Part shown: positions 37,880 through 46,255 of the stretch, in pieces
Layout: each line of letters begins with the position of its first letter
How positions within the stretch are numbered: the first letter of the stretch is position 1
From: Streptomyces xanthochromogenes
GTDB taxonomy: Bacteria; Actinomycetota; Actinomycetes; Streptomycetales; Streptomycetaceae
Reading direction: 5' to 3'
DNA length: 64,000 nt
Assembly (NCBI RefSeq): GCF_014650455.1
Contig: NZ_BMUZ01000002.1
Location: 442,720-506,719, forward strand
The notes under the pieces: generated by a model
Database searches by the model: none
Told to the model about the DNA's origin: nothing
The model's input: only the letters and a program-made list of their open reading frames with translations
Program-made: the position numbers and the translations under genes

Positions 37880-38887
37880 GTGAGTACCGGCACAGCAGCG
37901 GCGCGGGCCGGCACCGTTTGCGCGGTGCGGGGCCTGGTCAAGACGTACCCCGCGACCCGGGGCAGGCGCGGTGCGCCCGGTACGCCCGAGGTGCGGGCCA
38001 CCGACGGGATCAGCCTCGATGTGCAGCGCGGCGAGATCTTCGGGCTGCTCGGGCCCAACGGCGCCGGCAAGTCCACCCTGGTGCGCCAGCTGACCGGGCT
38101 CATGCGGCCCGACGCCGGCTCGGTCGACGTCCTCGGCCACGACCTGGTGCGCCACCCCGAACGGGCGGCCCGGCTCATCGCCTACCTCGGCCAGGAGTCC
38201 ACCGCGCTGGACGAACTCACCGTCTCGCTCGCCGTCGAGACCACCGGCCGGCTGCGCGGGCTCCCCCTGCGCGAGGCCCGTGCCGAACGCGACGCCGTCC
38301 TCGACGAGCTGGGCCTCGACGAGATCGCGGGGCGCCCGCTCAAGAAGCTCTCCGGCGGACAGCGGCGCCTGGCCTGCTTCGCCACCGCCCTCGTCGGCGA
38401 GCGCCCCGTCCTCGTCCTGGACGAGCCCACCACCGGCATGGACCCGGTGGCCCGGCGCGCGGTGTGGGCCGCCGTCGACCGAAGGCGGGCCGAGCGCGGC
38501 GCGACCGTCCTGCTCGTCACCCACAACGTCATCGAGGCCGAGACCGTGCTCGACCGGGTCGCCGTCATCGAACGCGGCCGGGTCATCGCCTGCGACACCC
38601 CCGCGGGGCTCAAGGCCCGCGTCGCCGACGAGGTGCGGGTCGAGCTCGTGTGGCGCGACCGCGCCCCCGTCGAGGTCCCCGAGGTCGCGGCGCTGCGCGC
38701 CGAGGCCCAGGAGGCCGGCCGGCGCTGGACGCTGCGGCTCAGCCCCGAGCGGGCCCGGGCCGCCGTCGCCACCGTCACCGGCGGCCCCGCCTTCGCCGCC
38801 CTCGACGACTTCACCCTGGCCACGCCGAGCCTCGAAGACGTCTACCTCGCCCTCGGCGGCCGCACGGAAGGGCTGGTGAAGGCGTGA
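37880..38887 (+). CDS. ABC transporter ATP-binding protein
   Basis: This is the nucleotide-binding half of an ABC-2 type exporter, 335 residues. It has Walker A GPNGAGKST, the signature LSGGQRR, Walker B VLVLDEPTTGMDP and the switch histidine in LLVTHNVIEAE, then a C-terminal domain of about 90 residues. The substrate is unknown. The GTG has no Shine-Dalgarno; TAGGCT (37866-37871) lies 8 nt upstream, so a leaderless mRNA is possible. Its stop overlaps the permease GTG (GTGA). Confidence 0.93.
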   Translation: MSTGTAAARAGTVCAVRGLVKTYPATRGRRGAPGTPEVRATDGISLDVQRGEIFGLLGPNGAGKSTLVRQLTGLMRPDAGSVDVLGHDLVRHPERAARLIAYLGQESTALDELTVSLAVETTGRLRGLPLREARAERDAVLDELGLDEIAGRPLKKLSGGQRRLACFATALVGERPVLVLDEPTTGMDPVARRAVWAAVDRRRAERGATVLLVTHNVIEAETVLDRVAVIERGRVIACDTPAGLKARVADEVRVELVWRDRAPVEVPEVAALRAEAQEAGRRWTLRLSPERARAAVATVTGGPAFAALDDFTLATPSLEDVYLALGGRTEGLVKA

Positions 38888-39729
38888 GCGCCATTCCGCT
38901 GGAGAGCAGCGTGGAAGCGGCGGCCGGCCGGGCCCCGGCGAGCGGCGCCACCGGGCGTCCGGGCGCATCTCACGCGGCTCCGCTCGCCCCCCGCGCCCGG
39001 CTGCTGCCCGCGCTCGCCGCGGTCTACCGCGCCCAGCTCTCACGCGCCCGGGTGGCCCGCATCCCGCTCCTCTTCGTCGCGACCTTCCAGTCCGTCGGCA
39101 TCATGATCCTGATGCGGGGCGTGGTGGACGGCGGCAGCGAGGCCCGTTCGGTGGTGGCCGGCTCCAGCGTGCTCGTCGTCGCCTTCGTCGCGCTCAACCT
39201 GCTCGCCCAGTACTTCGGCCGGCTCCGGGCCGACGGCGGCCTCGACCACTACGCGACGCTGCCCGTGCCGCCCGCCTCCGTGGTCCTCGGCACCGCCGCC
39301 GCGTATGCCTCCTTCACCGTGCCCGGCACGTTCGTCACCGCGGTCTTCGGCTGCGTCCTGTTCGGGCTCCCGATGGCGCACCTGTGGCTCCTGGCCGCGG
39401 TGATCCCGCTCGCCGGCGCCGCGCTCTCCGGACTCGGCGCGGCCCTCGGGCTCCTCGCCCCCCGGCAGGAACTCGCCACGCTGTTCGGCCAGTTGGGCAT
39501 GTCGGCGGCGCTGCTGCTCGGCGTCCTGCCGGCGTCCCGGATGCCGGAACCGATCGCGTACGCACGTGATCTGCTGCCCTCCACCTACGGCGTGGAGGCC
39601 TTCGCGCGGGGCTTCGACGCCCACCCCGACTGGGCCCTGATCGGGCTCGACCTCGGGGTGTGCGCGGCCGTCGGCGTCGTCTCGCTGGCCGTGGCGGCGT
39701 GGGCCTACCGCCGGGCGGCGGTCCGGTGA
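38884..39729 (+). CDS. ABC-2 type transporter permease
   Basis: This is the membrane partner of the preceding ATPase, 281 residues. After an Ala/Gly/Pro-rich N-terminus of about 40 residues it has six hydrophobic segments, with LLPSTYGVEAFARGF, an ABC-2 family feature, before the last two. The cargo cannot be read from sequence. Translation is coupled to the ATPase gene. Confidence 0.9.
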   Translation: MSAIPLESSVEAAAGRAPASGATGRPGASHAAPLAPRARLLPALAAVYRAQLSRARVARIPLLFVATFQSVGIMILMRGVVDGGSEARSVVAGSSVLVVAFVALNLLAQYFGRLRADGGLDHYATLPVPPASVVLGTAAAYASFTVPGTFVTAVFGCVLFGLPMAHLWLLAAVIPLAGAALSGLGAALGLLAPRQELATLFGQLGMSAALLLGVLPASRMPEPIAYARDLLPSTYGVEAFARGFDAHPDWALIGLDLGVCAAVGVVSLAVAAWAYRRAAVR

Positions 39730-39763
39730 GGCAGGGCACAGACACGCCTGGCACGATGTCAGG

Positions 39764-40417
39764 GTGACCGCACCTCTGACACCGCCCCATGAGCAGCCCC
39801 CGGGCAACGACCCGTGGCAGACGTACGCCGGGGGCTCCCACCCCGAACCCAGTGAGGGGGCGTTGGCCATGCGGAAGGACCTGCGGGACGCGGTGATCGT
39901 CGCCGTCGCCGTGACGGTGGCCGGAGTGGCGCTCGGACTGCTGTGGCTGTGGCTCGCCCCGCGCGTGCCGCTGATCGCCGACGACAAGGCCGTCTTCCTC
40001 AAGGACACCGAGGGGGAGGAGGCGATCGGCGGTGACGGAACGTTCATCTTGCTGGCGCTCGGGCTCGGCGCGCTCTGCGCCGCCGCGGTCTTCCTGTTCC
40101 GCCGCAAGGGGGGCATCGCCCTGGTCGCCGGGCTCGCGATCGGCAGCCTGCTGGGCTCGGTGCTCGCCTGGCGCCTGGGCATCTGGCTCGGCCCGAACCA
40201 GGACGTGGTGGCCGCCGCGAAGGCGGCAGGCCAGGGCGTCACCTTCGACGCCCCGCTGAAGCTCGACGCCAAGGGTGCGCTGCTCGCCTGGCCGATCGCC
40301 GCGATGGCCGTCCACCTGGGCCTCATGGCGCTGTTCGGGCCCCGGGACCCGGACCCCGTGTGGCAGGTGCCGACACTGGACCCGGGACCGGGAAAGCCGG
40401 ACTCCTCCGGCCTCTAG
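39764..40417 (+). CDS. Conserved four-helix membrane protein (possibly DUF2567-like)
   Basis: The 217-residue protein has a Pro-rich N-terminus of about 40 residues and four membrane segments (about 43-65, 93-111, 117-136 and 170-190). LWLWLAPRVPLIAD follows the first helix. The layout resembles actinobacterial DUF2567 proteins, but I am not sure of the family. The GTG has no Shine-Dalgarno; CACGAT (39752-39757) lies 6 nt upstream (leaderless candidate). Gene stop and downstream region contain three copies of TCCGGCCTCT (40406, 40426, 40461). Confidence 0.65.
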   Translation: MTAPLTPPHEQPPGNDPWQTYAGGSHPEPSEGALAMRKDLRDAVIVAVAVTVAGVALGLLWLWLAPRVPLIADDKAVFLKDTEGEEAIGGDGTFILLALGLGALCAAAVFLFRRKGGIALVAGLAIGSLLGSVLAWRLGIWLGPNQDVVAAAKAAGQGVTFDAPLKLDAKGALLAWPIAAMAVHLGLMALFGPRDPDPVWQVPTLDPGPGKPDSSGL

Positions 40418-40454
40418 CCCGTCCTTCCGGCCTCTGGCCAGACTCCTTCGGCCG

Positions 40455-40484
40455 GGCCCGTCCGGCCTCTGGACCGGACGGGCC
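40455..40484. terminator. Hairpin between convergent genes
   Basis: GGCCCGTCCGG (40455-40465) and CCGGACGGGCC (40474-40484) form a perfect 11-bp stem with an 8-nt loop, between the membrane protein and the bL37 gene. Confidence 0.75.
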
Positions 40485-40501
40485 GGGCTTTCGGGAACGG
40501 C

Positions 40502-40576
40502 TCAGGCCGGGCGCCTTCCGTGGTTGGCCCGGCCCTTCTTGATGCGCCACTTCCGCTTGCGGGTCCGCTTCGACAT
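40502..40576 (-). CDS. 50S ribosomal protein bL37 (24 residues)
   Basis: The 24-codon frame reads MSKRTRKRKWRIKKGRANHG followed by RRPA. It matches the pattern of bL37, the tiny actinobacterial large-subunit protein first seen in mycobacterial ribosomes, which also ends in a KANHGKRP-like stretch. A strong Shine-Dalgarno GGGAGGT lies 6-7 nt before ATG 40576. Twelve of 24 residues are Arg or Lys, as expected for an rRNA-bound peptide. Annotation pipelines easily miss it because of its length. Confidence 0.85.
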   Translation of the reverse strand: MSKRTRKRKWRIKKGRANHGRRPA

Positions 40577-40600
40577 GGGCGTACCTCCCGCCCTCGGGTT

Positions 40601-41125
40601 CTAGTCGAGTACGGGAGGTACGTCGAGGTGCTGAACACGCCCGATCGGAGCCAGCAGGGCCCCGGTGAGGGCCGCCAGGTCGGTGGGGGACAGCTCGACC
40701 TCCAGGCCCCGGCGGCCCGCCGAGACGCAGATCGTCGCGTACCCGGACGCCGAGTCGTCCAGCACCGTGCGCAGCCTCTTGCGCTGGCCGAGCGGTGAGA
40801 TGCCGCCCCGCACATAGCCGGTGGTGCGCTCGGCGGCCGCCGGGTCGGCCATCGCGGCCCGCTTGCCGCCGACCGCCGAGGCCAGCGCCTTGAGGTCGAG
40901 CGATCCGGCCACCGGAACCACTGCCACCGTCAGCTCGCCGTCCACGTCGGCCACCAGCGTCTTGAACACCCGCTCCGCGCTCACCCCGAGTGCCTGCGCC
41001 GCCTCCTCGCCGTAGGAGGCGGCGGCCGGGTCGTGCTCGTAGGCGTGGACGGTGAAGGCGGTGCCCGCCGCCGTCAGGGCCACCGTCGCCGGAGTGCCCC
41101 CGCTCTGCTGCTTCTTCTTGGCCAA
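40601..41125 (-). CDS. ybaK: Cys-tRNA(Pro)/aminoacyl-tRNA deacylase, YbaK/EbsC family
   Basis: YbaK-type proteins hydrolyse mischarged Cys-tRNA-Pro. The 174-residue product has the family segments YEHDPAAASYGEEAAQALG, VFKTLVADVDGELTVAVVPV (with the catalytic-site Lys) and GYVRGGISPLGQRKRLRTVLDD. The start is TTG 41125, supported by CCGGAGGG 5 nt upstream. It sits between the bL37 and LON-domain genes on the minus strand, 24 nt upstream of bL37, so the two may be co-transcribed and share a role in translation. Confidence 0.92.
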   Translation of the reverse strand: MAKKKQQSGGTPATVALTAAGTAFTVHAYEHDPAAASYGEEAAQALGVSAERVFKTLVADVDGELTVAVVPVAGSLDLKALASAVGGKRAAMADPAAAERTTGYVRGGISPLGQRKRLRTVLDDSASGYATICVSAGRRGLEVELSPTDLAALTGALLAPIGRVQHLDVPPVLD

Positions 41126-41142
41126 GGCGGCCCTCCGGTCGG

Positions 41143-41916
41143 TCAGTTGGGGCTGGTCGGGGAGCGCGTCAGATCCACCGCCGGCAGCGAAGGCAGATGG
41201 CGGATGACCGCGGTCTCCGTACGCAGCAGCTGCAGTTCCTCGCGCAGCCGGGTCGCCGTGTCCGGGGCCTGGAGCAACCGCTGCTTGGCCGGGACGTCCA
41301 GGACCGCGGCCGCGGCGACCAGATAGGACACCACCGAGGGCTCGTCGGGGAGGTCGGCGGTGCCCGCGAGCGAGCGCTCCCGGGCACCCGCGAGCCGCTT
41401 CTGGTACGAGCGGAACGCGCGAAGGACGCCCTCGGCGAGCGCGCCCGCCTCCTCGCCCGGCTCCTCCGGGATCTCCTCGACCTCGGCCGTCAGATACGGC
41501 CCGCTCGCGTCCACCGAGAGGATGCGAATCCGGGTCGTGCCGGTGGCCAGCACCTCGAAGCTGCCGTCCGAGCGCTCCCGGATCGTGGCCGCGTCCGCGA
41601 CGCAGCCCACCCGGTGGAAGGCCTGGGCGGGATCGGCGCCGAAGCCCGCCGCGGGCCCCTTCTCGGCCGTGGCGGTCGGGTCGGGAAGGCCGGGCGCGGT
41701 CGGTGCGACCTCGCGGCCGTCCCGGATCGCCACGACGGCGAAGCGGCGCGGCTCGTCGCCGTCCTCGCCCTCGGAGGGGCCTGATGCGTCGGTGCCGGTC
41801 TTCAGCAGATCGCGCATCATGGCGCGATAGCGCTCCTCGAAGATGTTCAGCGGCAGGACGAGGCCGGGGAACAGGACCGAGTTGAGCGGGAAGAGTGGGA
41901 GGCGTGCGGTGGTCAC
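41143..41916 (-). CDS. LON substrate-binding domain protein
   Basis: The 257-residue protein carries only the Lon N-terminal substrate-binding domain: TARLPLFPLNSVLFPGLVLPLNIFEERYRAMM and HRVGCVADAATIRERSDGSFEVLATGTTRIRI. There is no AAA+ or protease domain. Such solitary LON domains are common in actinobacteria and their role is unknown. GTG 41916 was taken as start because the open frame upstream overlaps the TPR-like gene. It lies 5 nt after that gene's stop. Confidence 0.88.
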   Translation of the reverse strand: MTTARLPLFPLNSVLFPGLVLPLNIFEERYRAMMRDLLKTGTDASGPSEGEDGDEPRRFAVVAIRDGREVAPTAPGLPDPTATAEKGPAAGFGADPAQAFHRVGCVADAATIRERSDGSFEVLATGTTRIRILSVDASGPYLTAEVEEIPEEPGEEAGALAEGVLRAFRSYQKRLAGARERSLAGTADLPDEPSVVSYLVAAAAVLDVPAKQRLLQAPDTATRLREELQLLRTETAVIRHLPSLPAVDLTRSPTSPN

Positions 41917-41921
41917 AACGC

Positions 41922-42959
41922 TCAAGCGTAATGGCCGCCGGAGCGGGCTCGGCCTGGCTTGTGGCGGTCGCGCCCCCACGGGGTGCCTGCGGCGACCTCG
42001 GTTCGGACGAACTCGCGTAGTTCGAGGTACTGGCCCAGCGGATCGGCGGCCAGATGCAGCCAGGGGAAGGACGTCGCGTACGGCCCGATGCGCCGGAACT
42101 CCTCCAGCGTCTCCGGCCAGCGCCGGCGCATGACGAGCACGTAGGCCAGGAGATTGCGGACCTCGGCCGGCCACGGGTCGCCCGGCTCGTAGGCGGCGGA
42201 CAGCTCGATGCCGAGATCGGCCGCCGCGTCGATCCGCTCGTAGGGGATGGCGTGGCCGCCGCCGCCCACCAGGTAGGCGAAGGCCGCGCGGGCCGGGAGC
42301 GCCCGGATCAGGGAGCCCGGCAGGGAGTCCTCGGCGGCCCGCTCGGCGAAGTCGAAGCACTCGCGGTGCGAGCCGTACCACTGGGCGGACAGGTACTGGA
42401 GCGCCGCCACATGGCACCCGTAGTGGTGCGAGGAGCGGTGTATGGCCTCGCCCCACAACTCCTCGAAAACGGTGTGCGGCGCATGGGTGCCACGGGCGTG
42501 GTCCAGAGCGATCCGCCACGGCACCGGGTCGGCGGGGTCGCCCTCGGCCGCCGAGTGGATCAGCGGGGCCACCTCACGCAGCCGCTCGGCCCGGGCGGGT
42601 GAACCCCAGGCCCGCACGATCGCCAGCTCGGCCTTGACGAGCAGCGCGTCCGGGTCCCGGGGGCATGCGGCCAGCCAGTTGGCGAGCCACTCCGGTCTGC
42701 TCACCGCGAAGGCGGCGAGGCGGACCGTGTAGCGGTCGCGGTTCTCCCACTCGGCCAGCTCGCGGGTGGTGGCGAGCAGTTTCGCCGCCACTTCGTACTC
42801 GCCGAGCGCGGCCGAGACCAGCGCGGGGGCGAGCCGGGCATCGGGGGCATCCAACAGCACTTCTCGGCCATCGGGCAGACCCGTGGCGAGAAGCGGCGTA
42901 TGCCTGGCCCGCCGTGCGGTGCGGATCAGCGCGGATACGAATGTCATGGTGTGGACCAT
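41922..42959 (-). CDS. TPR-like helical repeat protein of unknown function
   Basis: I do not recognise the family. The 345-residue protein is almost all helix, with Ala/Leu/Glu-rich units such as RLAPALVSAALGEYEVAAKLLATTRELAEW and PDALLVKAELAIVRAWGSPARAERLREVAPLI, resembling degenerate tetratricopeptide repeats, and no membrane segment. SSHHYGCHVAALQYLSAQWYGSH is a distinctive conserved-looking core. ATG 42959 (MVHTMTF) and ATG 42947 (MTFVSAL) are both possible. It is likely co-transcribed with the LON-domain gene. Confidence 0.72.
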   Translation of the reverse strand: MVHTMTFVSALIRTARRARHTPLLATGLPDGREVLLDAPDARLAPALVSAALGEYEVAAKLLATTRELAEWENRDRYTVRLAAFAVSRPEWLANWLAACPRDPDALLVKAELAIVRAWGSPARAERLREVAPLIHSAAEGDPADPVPWRIALDHARGTHAPHTVFEELWGEAIHRSSHHYGCHVAALQYLSAQWYGSHRECFDFAERAAEDSLPGSLIRALPARAAFAYLVGGGGHAIPYERIDAAADLGIELSAAYEPGDPWPAEVRNLLAYVLVMRRRWPETLEEFRRIGPYATSFPWLHLAADPLGQYLELREFVRTEVAAGTPWGRDRHKPGRARSGGHYA

Positions 42960-43124
42960 TGAAATCCGCAGGTGGGGGCGGCGCCAGGGGGTCCACTGTG
43001 AAGCTTTCGTATCGGTGGTGAGGGTTGTACGACCCGGGGTCAAGGCCCGGCAAATTCAGCCGTCGACGGCCTCGCGAGGAGCTGGTGAAGACCTCGCGCG
43101 GAGCTCGCGAAAACGCTGCGGCCG

Positions 43125-43144
43125 GACCCGCCCCGGGGCGGGTC
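43125..43144. terminator. Perfect 20-bp palindrome downstream of the beta-helix gene
   Basis: GACCCGCCCC and GGGGCGGGTC abut with no spacer, 40 nt past the stop of the minus-strand beta-helix gene. It can fold into a hairpin and probably terminates it. The surrounding 42960-43183 holds no gene. Confidence 0.45.
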
Positions 43145-43183
43145 GCGGGCACGCATCCGCGGGGAAGGCACCTTCGGTGCGGG

Positions 43184-44788
43184 TCAGCCCCGGCGCAGCA
43201 GCCGGGAGGCGCCCGCCGCCACGGTCGTCGCCAGAATCCAACCCAGCATGATCAGCAGCGCCGCCGCCCACTGCCAGCTGCCGGAGAGCCTCCAGTAGCC
43301 GTCCTGGCCCAGGTTGACCACCGGGATGAGGAGGTCGAGCGCGTAGAGGGCCGCGTTCCAGTCCGGGTGCTCGTCGGCCTTGATCGGCCGGGGATCGTAG
43401 TGCGAGAAGGCGAGGGTGCCCGCCGCCCACAGGACCGCCATCCACAGCGCGGCCCGGCCCGGCCGGTACCCGTACGCCACCGTCAGGTCCTGGAGCACGC
43501 CCCACGCCTTCGCGGCCAGCGGCAGTGTCTCGCGGCGCCTGCGCTGCTTGGCGAGCAGCACCTCGCGGGCGTCCGCGTCCTCGCCGCTGCCCCGCAGCAC
43601 CGCGGCGAGGCGCTCGTACGGCTCGGGCGCGTACTCGGGGGTCGCCGCGGTCACCCAGCCGAGGCGCTGCGCGAGCGTGAAGGTGCCGATCGGGATGAGG
43701 TTCTCGTAGGCGAAGCCGTTCATCGTCAGATGCCCGGGGCCGGGCCAACTGGCCGCCATGTCCACCAGGTTGACCACCCGGGCCCCGGAGAGGACGACCT
43801 TGCCGCGCTCGGGGCGCTGGCCGGTGAAGCGCAGCTCCGGCGTCTGGATGCGGCGCAGCGACAGCTCCTGCGTGTCGGTCATCACCACCCGGGACTGCGC
43901 CAGGTCCACCGCGTCCCCGAACCGTCCGTCGTCCAGGCGCAGCCCGCCCCGGCACTCGAACGGCTGGATCAGGGTGCCCCGCACGGGCGTGTTGGTGTAG
44001 TTCGTCCCGTACGGGGGAGTGGTGCCCGCCTGGTTGCCGCCGGGGTAGACCGCCGCCGAGGTCAGGTACAGGGTGCGCTCCACGGTCAGCTGCGGGGCGT
44101 TGAGCGCGCGCTGGCCGTCCGGGTTGATCAGCCGGCTGCCGCGCAGGCTCAGCGTCACCCCGACCTTCGCGGCCCGCAGGCTCAGCTCCCCGTAGGACTC
44201 GATGAGGTCGGCCTGGAGGTCCTGGGCGACCGAGAGCCCGTCCGCGGCGATCGAGCGGCCGTTGCGGTCGGCGTGCACCACGACCTGGCTGAGCAGCAGG
44301 TCGGTGCCGATGTGCGCGTCGGTCAGACGGATGCCGCCCGCGACCCGGCAGCGCGGCAGGTGCAGATCGCCCTCGGTGGTCAGCCGGGCGGCCTCCAGGC
44401 GCGGAAGCGCGCAGCTCACCATGCGTACGGTCGTGAAGTGGGCCTCGGGGAGCAGCACTTCGTTCTCGAAGCGGCAGTTGTTCAGCTCCACGTACGGAGT
44501 GACCGTGCCGCCGGACAGATTGAGCGTGCCGGTGATCTGCACGCCGTTCAGCTTCAGGGCCGCGACCCGGCCCGGCAGCGCGGGCGGTCCGCTCAGCAGG
44601 AGCAGCGCCACCACCCGGGCCCGCACACTGCGCTCGGGGCCCCAGGGCCGGGCCGCGAACGGGTCGTCGCGCAGTGGATTGCGGGTGCGCAGATCGTAGG
44701 TACTGCCGTTGCGGAAGGCCTGCCACATGCCCAGCTCCGCCGGACTGAGCCAGTCCGGTGCCTCACCCGGATCGGGCGCCTCGGTCAA
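43184..44788 (-). CDS. Beta-helix-like repeat protein with C-terminal membrane anchor
   Basis: The 534-residue protein has a long region (about 60-395) of short beta-strand repeats of about 20-25 residues, such as LKLNGVQITGTLNLSGG, RLTTEGDLHLPRCRVAGGIRLTDAHIG and LSLRAAKVGVTLSLRGSRLI, as in right-handed beta-helix or pentapeptide-like folds. Two hydrophobic segments (about 448-466 and 505-528) flank a short loop at the C-terminus. No catalytic motif is visible. TTG 44788 has GAGGGGGA 5 nt upstream. The gene is divergent from hisD. Its function is unknown. Confidence 0.75.
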   Translation of the reverse strand: MTEAPDPGEAPDWLSPAELGMWQAFRNGSTYDLRTRNPLRDDPFAARPWGPERSVRARVVALLLLSGPPALPGRVAALKLNGVQITGTLNLSGGTVTPYVELNNCRFENEVLLPEAHFTTVRMVSCALPRLEAARLTTEGDLHLPRCRVAGGIRLTDAHIGTDLLLSQVVVHADRNGRSIAADGLSVAQDLQADLIESYGELSLRAAKVGVTLSLRGSRLINPDGQRALNAPQLTVERTLYLTSAAVYPGGNQAGTTPPYGTNYTNTPVRGTLIQPFECRGGLRLDDGRFGDAVDLAQSRVVMTDTQELSLRRIQTPELRFTGQRPERGKVVLSGARVVNLVDMAASWPGPGHLTMNGFAYENLIPIGTFTLAQRLGWVTAATPEYAPEPYERLAAVLRGSGEDADAREVLLAKQRRRRETLPLAAKAWGVLQDLTVAYGYRPGRAALWMAVLWAAGTLAFSHYDPRPIKADEHPDWNAALYALDLLIPVVNLGQDGYWRLSGSWQWAAALLIMLGWILATTVAAGASRLLRRG

Positions 44789-44865
44789 TGCCGTCCCCCT
44801 CGCCGTCCACCTTGACAGGAGGAACGCTAGTGGCCGCGGGTGACAGGGGGTGACGCCCGTGTCGC

Positions 44866-44882
44866 GTATCAGCCACTGATAC
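44866..44882. promoter_or_regulatory. 7-3-7 palindrome upstream of the his operon
   Basis: GTATCAG-CCA-CTGATAC is a perfect inverted repeat, AT-rich for this genome, 42-58 nt before the hisD GTG. It lies just upstream of where the -35 would be if the mRNA is leaderless with GAGAAT (44911-44916) as -10. It is also 78-94 nt upstream of the divergent beta-helix gene. Confidence 0.5.
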
Positions 44883-44923
44883 AGGCGTCCAGTGCTTCCG
44901 GGGCGTCTGAGAGAATTGGATAC

Positions 44924-46255
44924 GTGATCTCCCGAATCGATCTGCGCGGCAACACCCTCCCCGAGGGTGGCGCCCTGCGCGACCTGCTGCCCCGTGCCGA
45001 GTTCGACGTGGAAGCCGCCCTGGAGAAGGTGCGGCCCATCTGCGAGGACGTGCATCATCGCGGCACGGCGGCGCTGATCGAGTACGCGGAGAGGTTCGAC
45101 GGCGTGAAGCTGGAGCGGGTCCGGGTGCCCGCCAAGGCCCTCAGGGACGCCCTCGACCAGCTCGACCCGCAGGTCAGGGACGCTCTGGAGGAGTCGATCC
45201 GGCGGGCCAGGATCGTCCACCGCGCCCAGCGCCGCACCACCCGCACCACCCAGGTCGTGCGCGGCGGCTCGGTCACCGAGAAGTGGGTGCCGGTCGAGCG
45301 CGTGGGCCTGTACGCACCCGGCGGCCGCTCGGTCTACCCGTCCTCCGTGATCATGAACGTGGTCCCGGCACAGGAGGCCGGCGTCGGCTCCATCGCGCTC
45401 GCCTCGCCGCCGCAGGCGGAGTTCGACGGCCTTCCGCACCCCACGATCCTGGCGGCCTGCGCGCTGCTCGGCATCGACGAGGTGTACGCGGCCGGCGGCG
45501 CCCAGGCCGTCGCGATGTTCGCGTACGGCACCGCGGGCCCCGACGGCTGCCCGCCCGCCAACATGGTGACCGGCCCCGGCAACATCTGGGTCGCCGCCGC
45601 CAAGCGCTACTTCACCGGCCGCATCGGCATCGACACCGAGGCGGGCCCCACCGAGATCGCCGTCCTCGCCGACGACACCGCCGACCCGGTGCACGTCGCC
45701 GCCGACCTGATCAGCCAGGCCGAGCACGACCCGCTGGCCGCCGCCGTCCTGGTCACCGACTCGCTCGCGCTCGCCGAGGCGGTCGAGAAGGAGCTGGAGC
45801 CGCAGGTCGCGGCGACCAAGCACATCGAGGACCGGATCAAGCCCGCGCTCGCCGGACGACAGTCCGCGATCGTCCTGGTCGACTCCCTGGAGGACGGCCT
45901 CAAGGTCGTCGACGCCTACGGCGCCGAGCACCTGGAGATCCAGACCGCGGACGCCGCCGCCGTGGCCGACCGGGTCCGCAACGCCGGCGCGGTCTTCGTC
46001 GGCCCCTGGGCCCCGGTCTCGCTCGGCGACTACTGCGCGGGCTCCAACCACGTGCTGCCCACCGGCGGCTGCGCCTGTCACTCCTCGGGCCTGTCCGTGC
46101 AGTCCTTCCTGCGCGGCATCCACATCGTCGACTACACCCGCGACGCGCTCGCCGAGGTCGCCCACCACGTGGTGACCCTCGCCGAGGCCGAGGACCTGCC
46201 CGCGCACGGCGCGGCTCTCAAGGCACGCTTCGAGTGGAAGGTGCCGAACGCATGA
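44924..46255 (+). CDS. hisD: Histidinol dehydrogenase
   Basis: HisD performs the last two oxidations from L-histidinol to L-histidine with NAD+ and zinc. The 443-residue product has [68 protein letters not shown] and SNHVLPTGG. These include the zinc ligands and catalytic Glu/His of the family. GTG 44924 (MISRIDLRG) matches homologues. There is no Shine-Dalgarno, but GAGAAT ends 7 nt upstream, so the mRNA may be leaderless. It is the first gene of the his operon and overlaps hisC by 4 nt. Confidence 0.97.
   Translation: MISRIDLRGNTLPEGGALRDLLPRAEFDVEAALEKVRPICEDVHHRGTAALIEYAERFDGVKLERVRVPAKALRDALDQLDPQVRDALEESIRRARIVHRAQRRTTRTTQVVRGGSVTEKWVPVERVGLYAPGGRSVYPSSVIMNVVPAQEAGVGSIALASPPQAEFDGLPHPTILAACALLGIDEVYAAGGAQAVAMFAYGTAGPDGCPPANMVTGPGNIWVAAAKRYFTGRIGIDTEAGPTEIAVLADDTADPVHVAADLISQAEHDPLAAAVLVTDSLALAEAVEKELEPQVAATKHIEDRIKPALAGRQSAIVLVDSLEDGLKVVDAYGAEHLEIQTADAAAVADRVRNAGAVFVGPWAPVSLGDYCAGSNHVLPTGGCACHSSGLSVQSFLRGIHIVDYTRDALAEVAHHVVTLAEAEDLPAHGAALKARFEWKVPNA

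Noticed and set aside
43184..46207. A single 1007-residue minus-strand protein reaching into hisD
   Set aside because: The upstream 473 codons are antisense to hisD and nonsense-like. TTG 44788 with GAGGGGGA gives the sensible start of the beta-helix protein.
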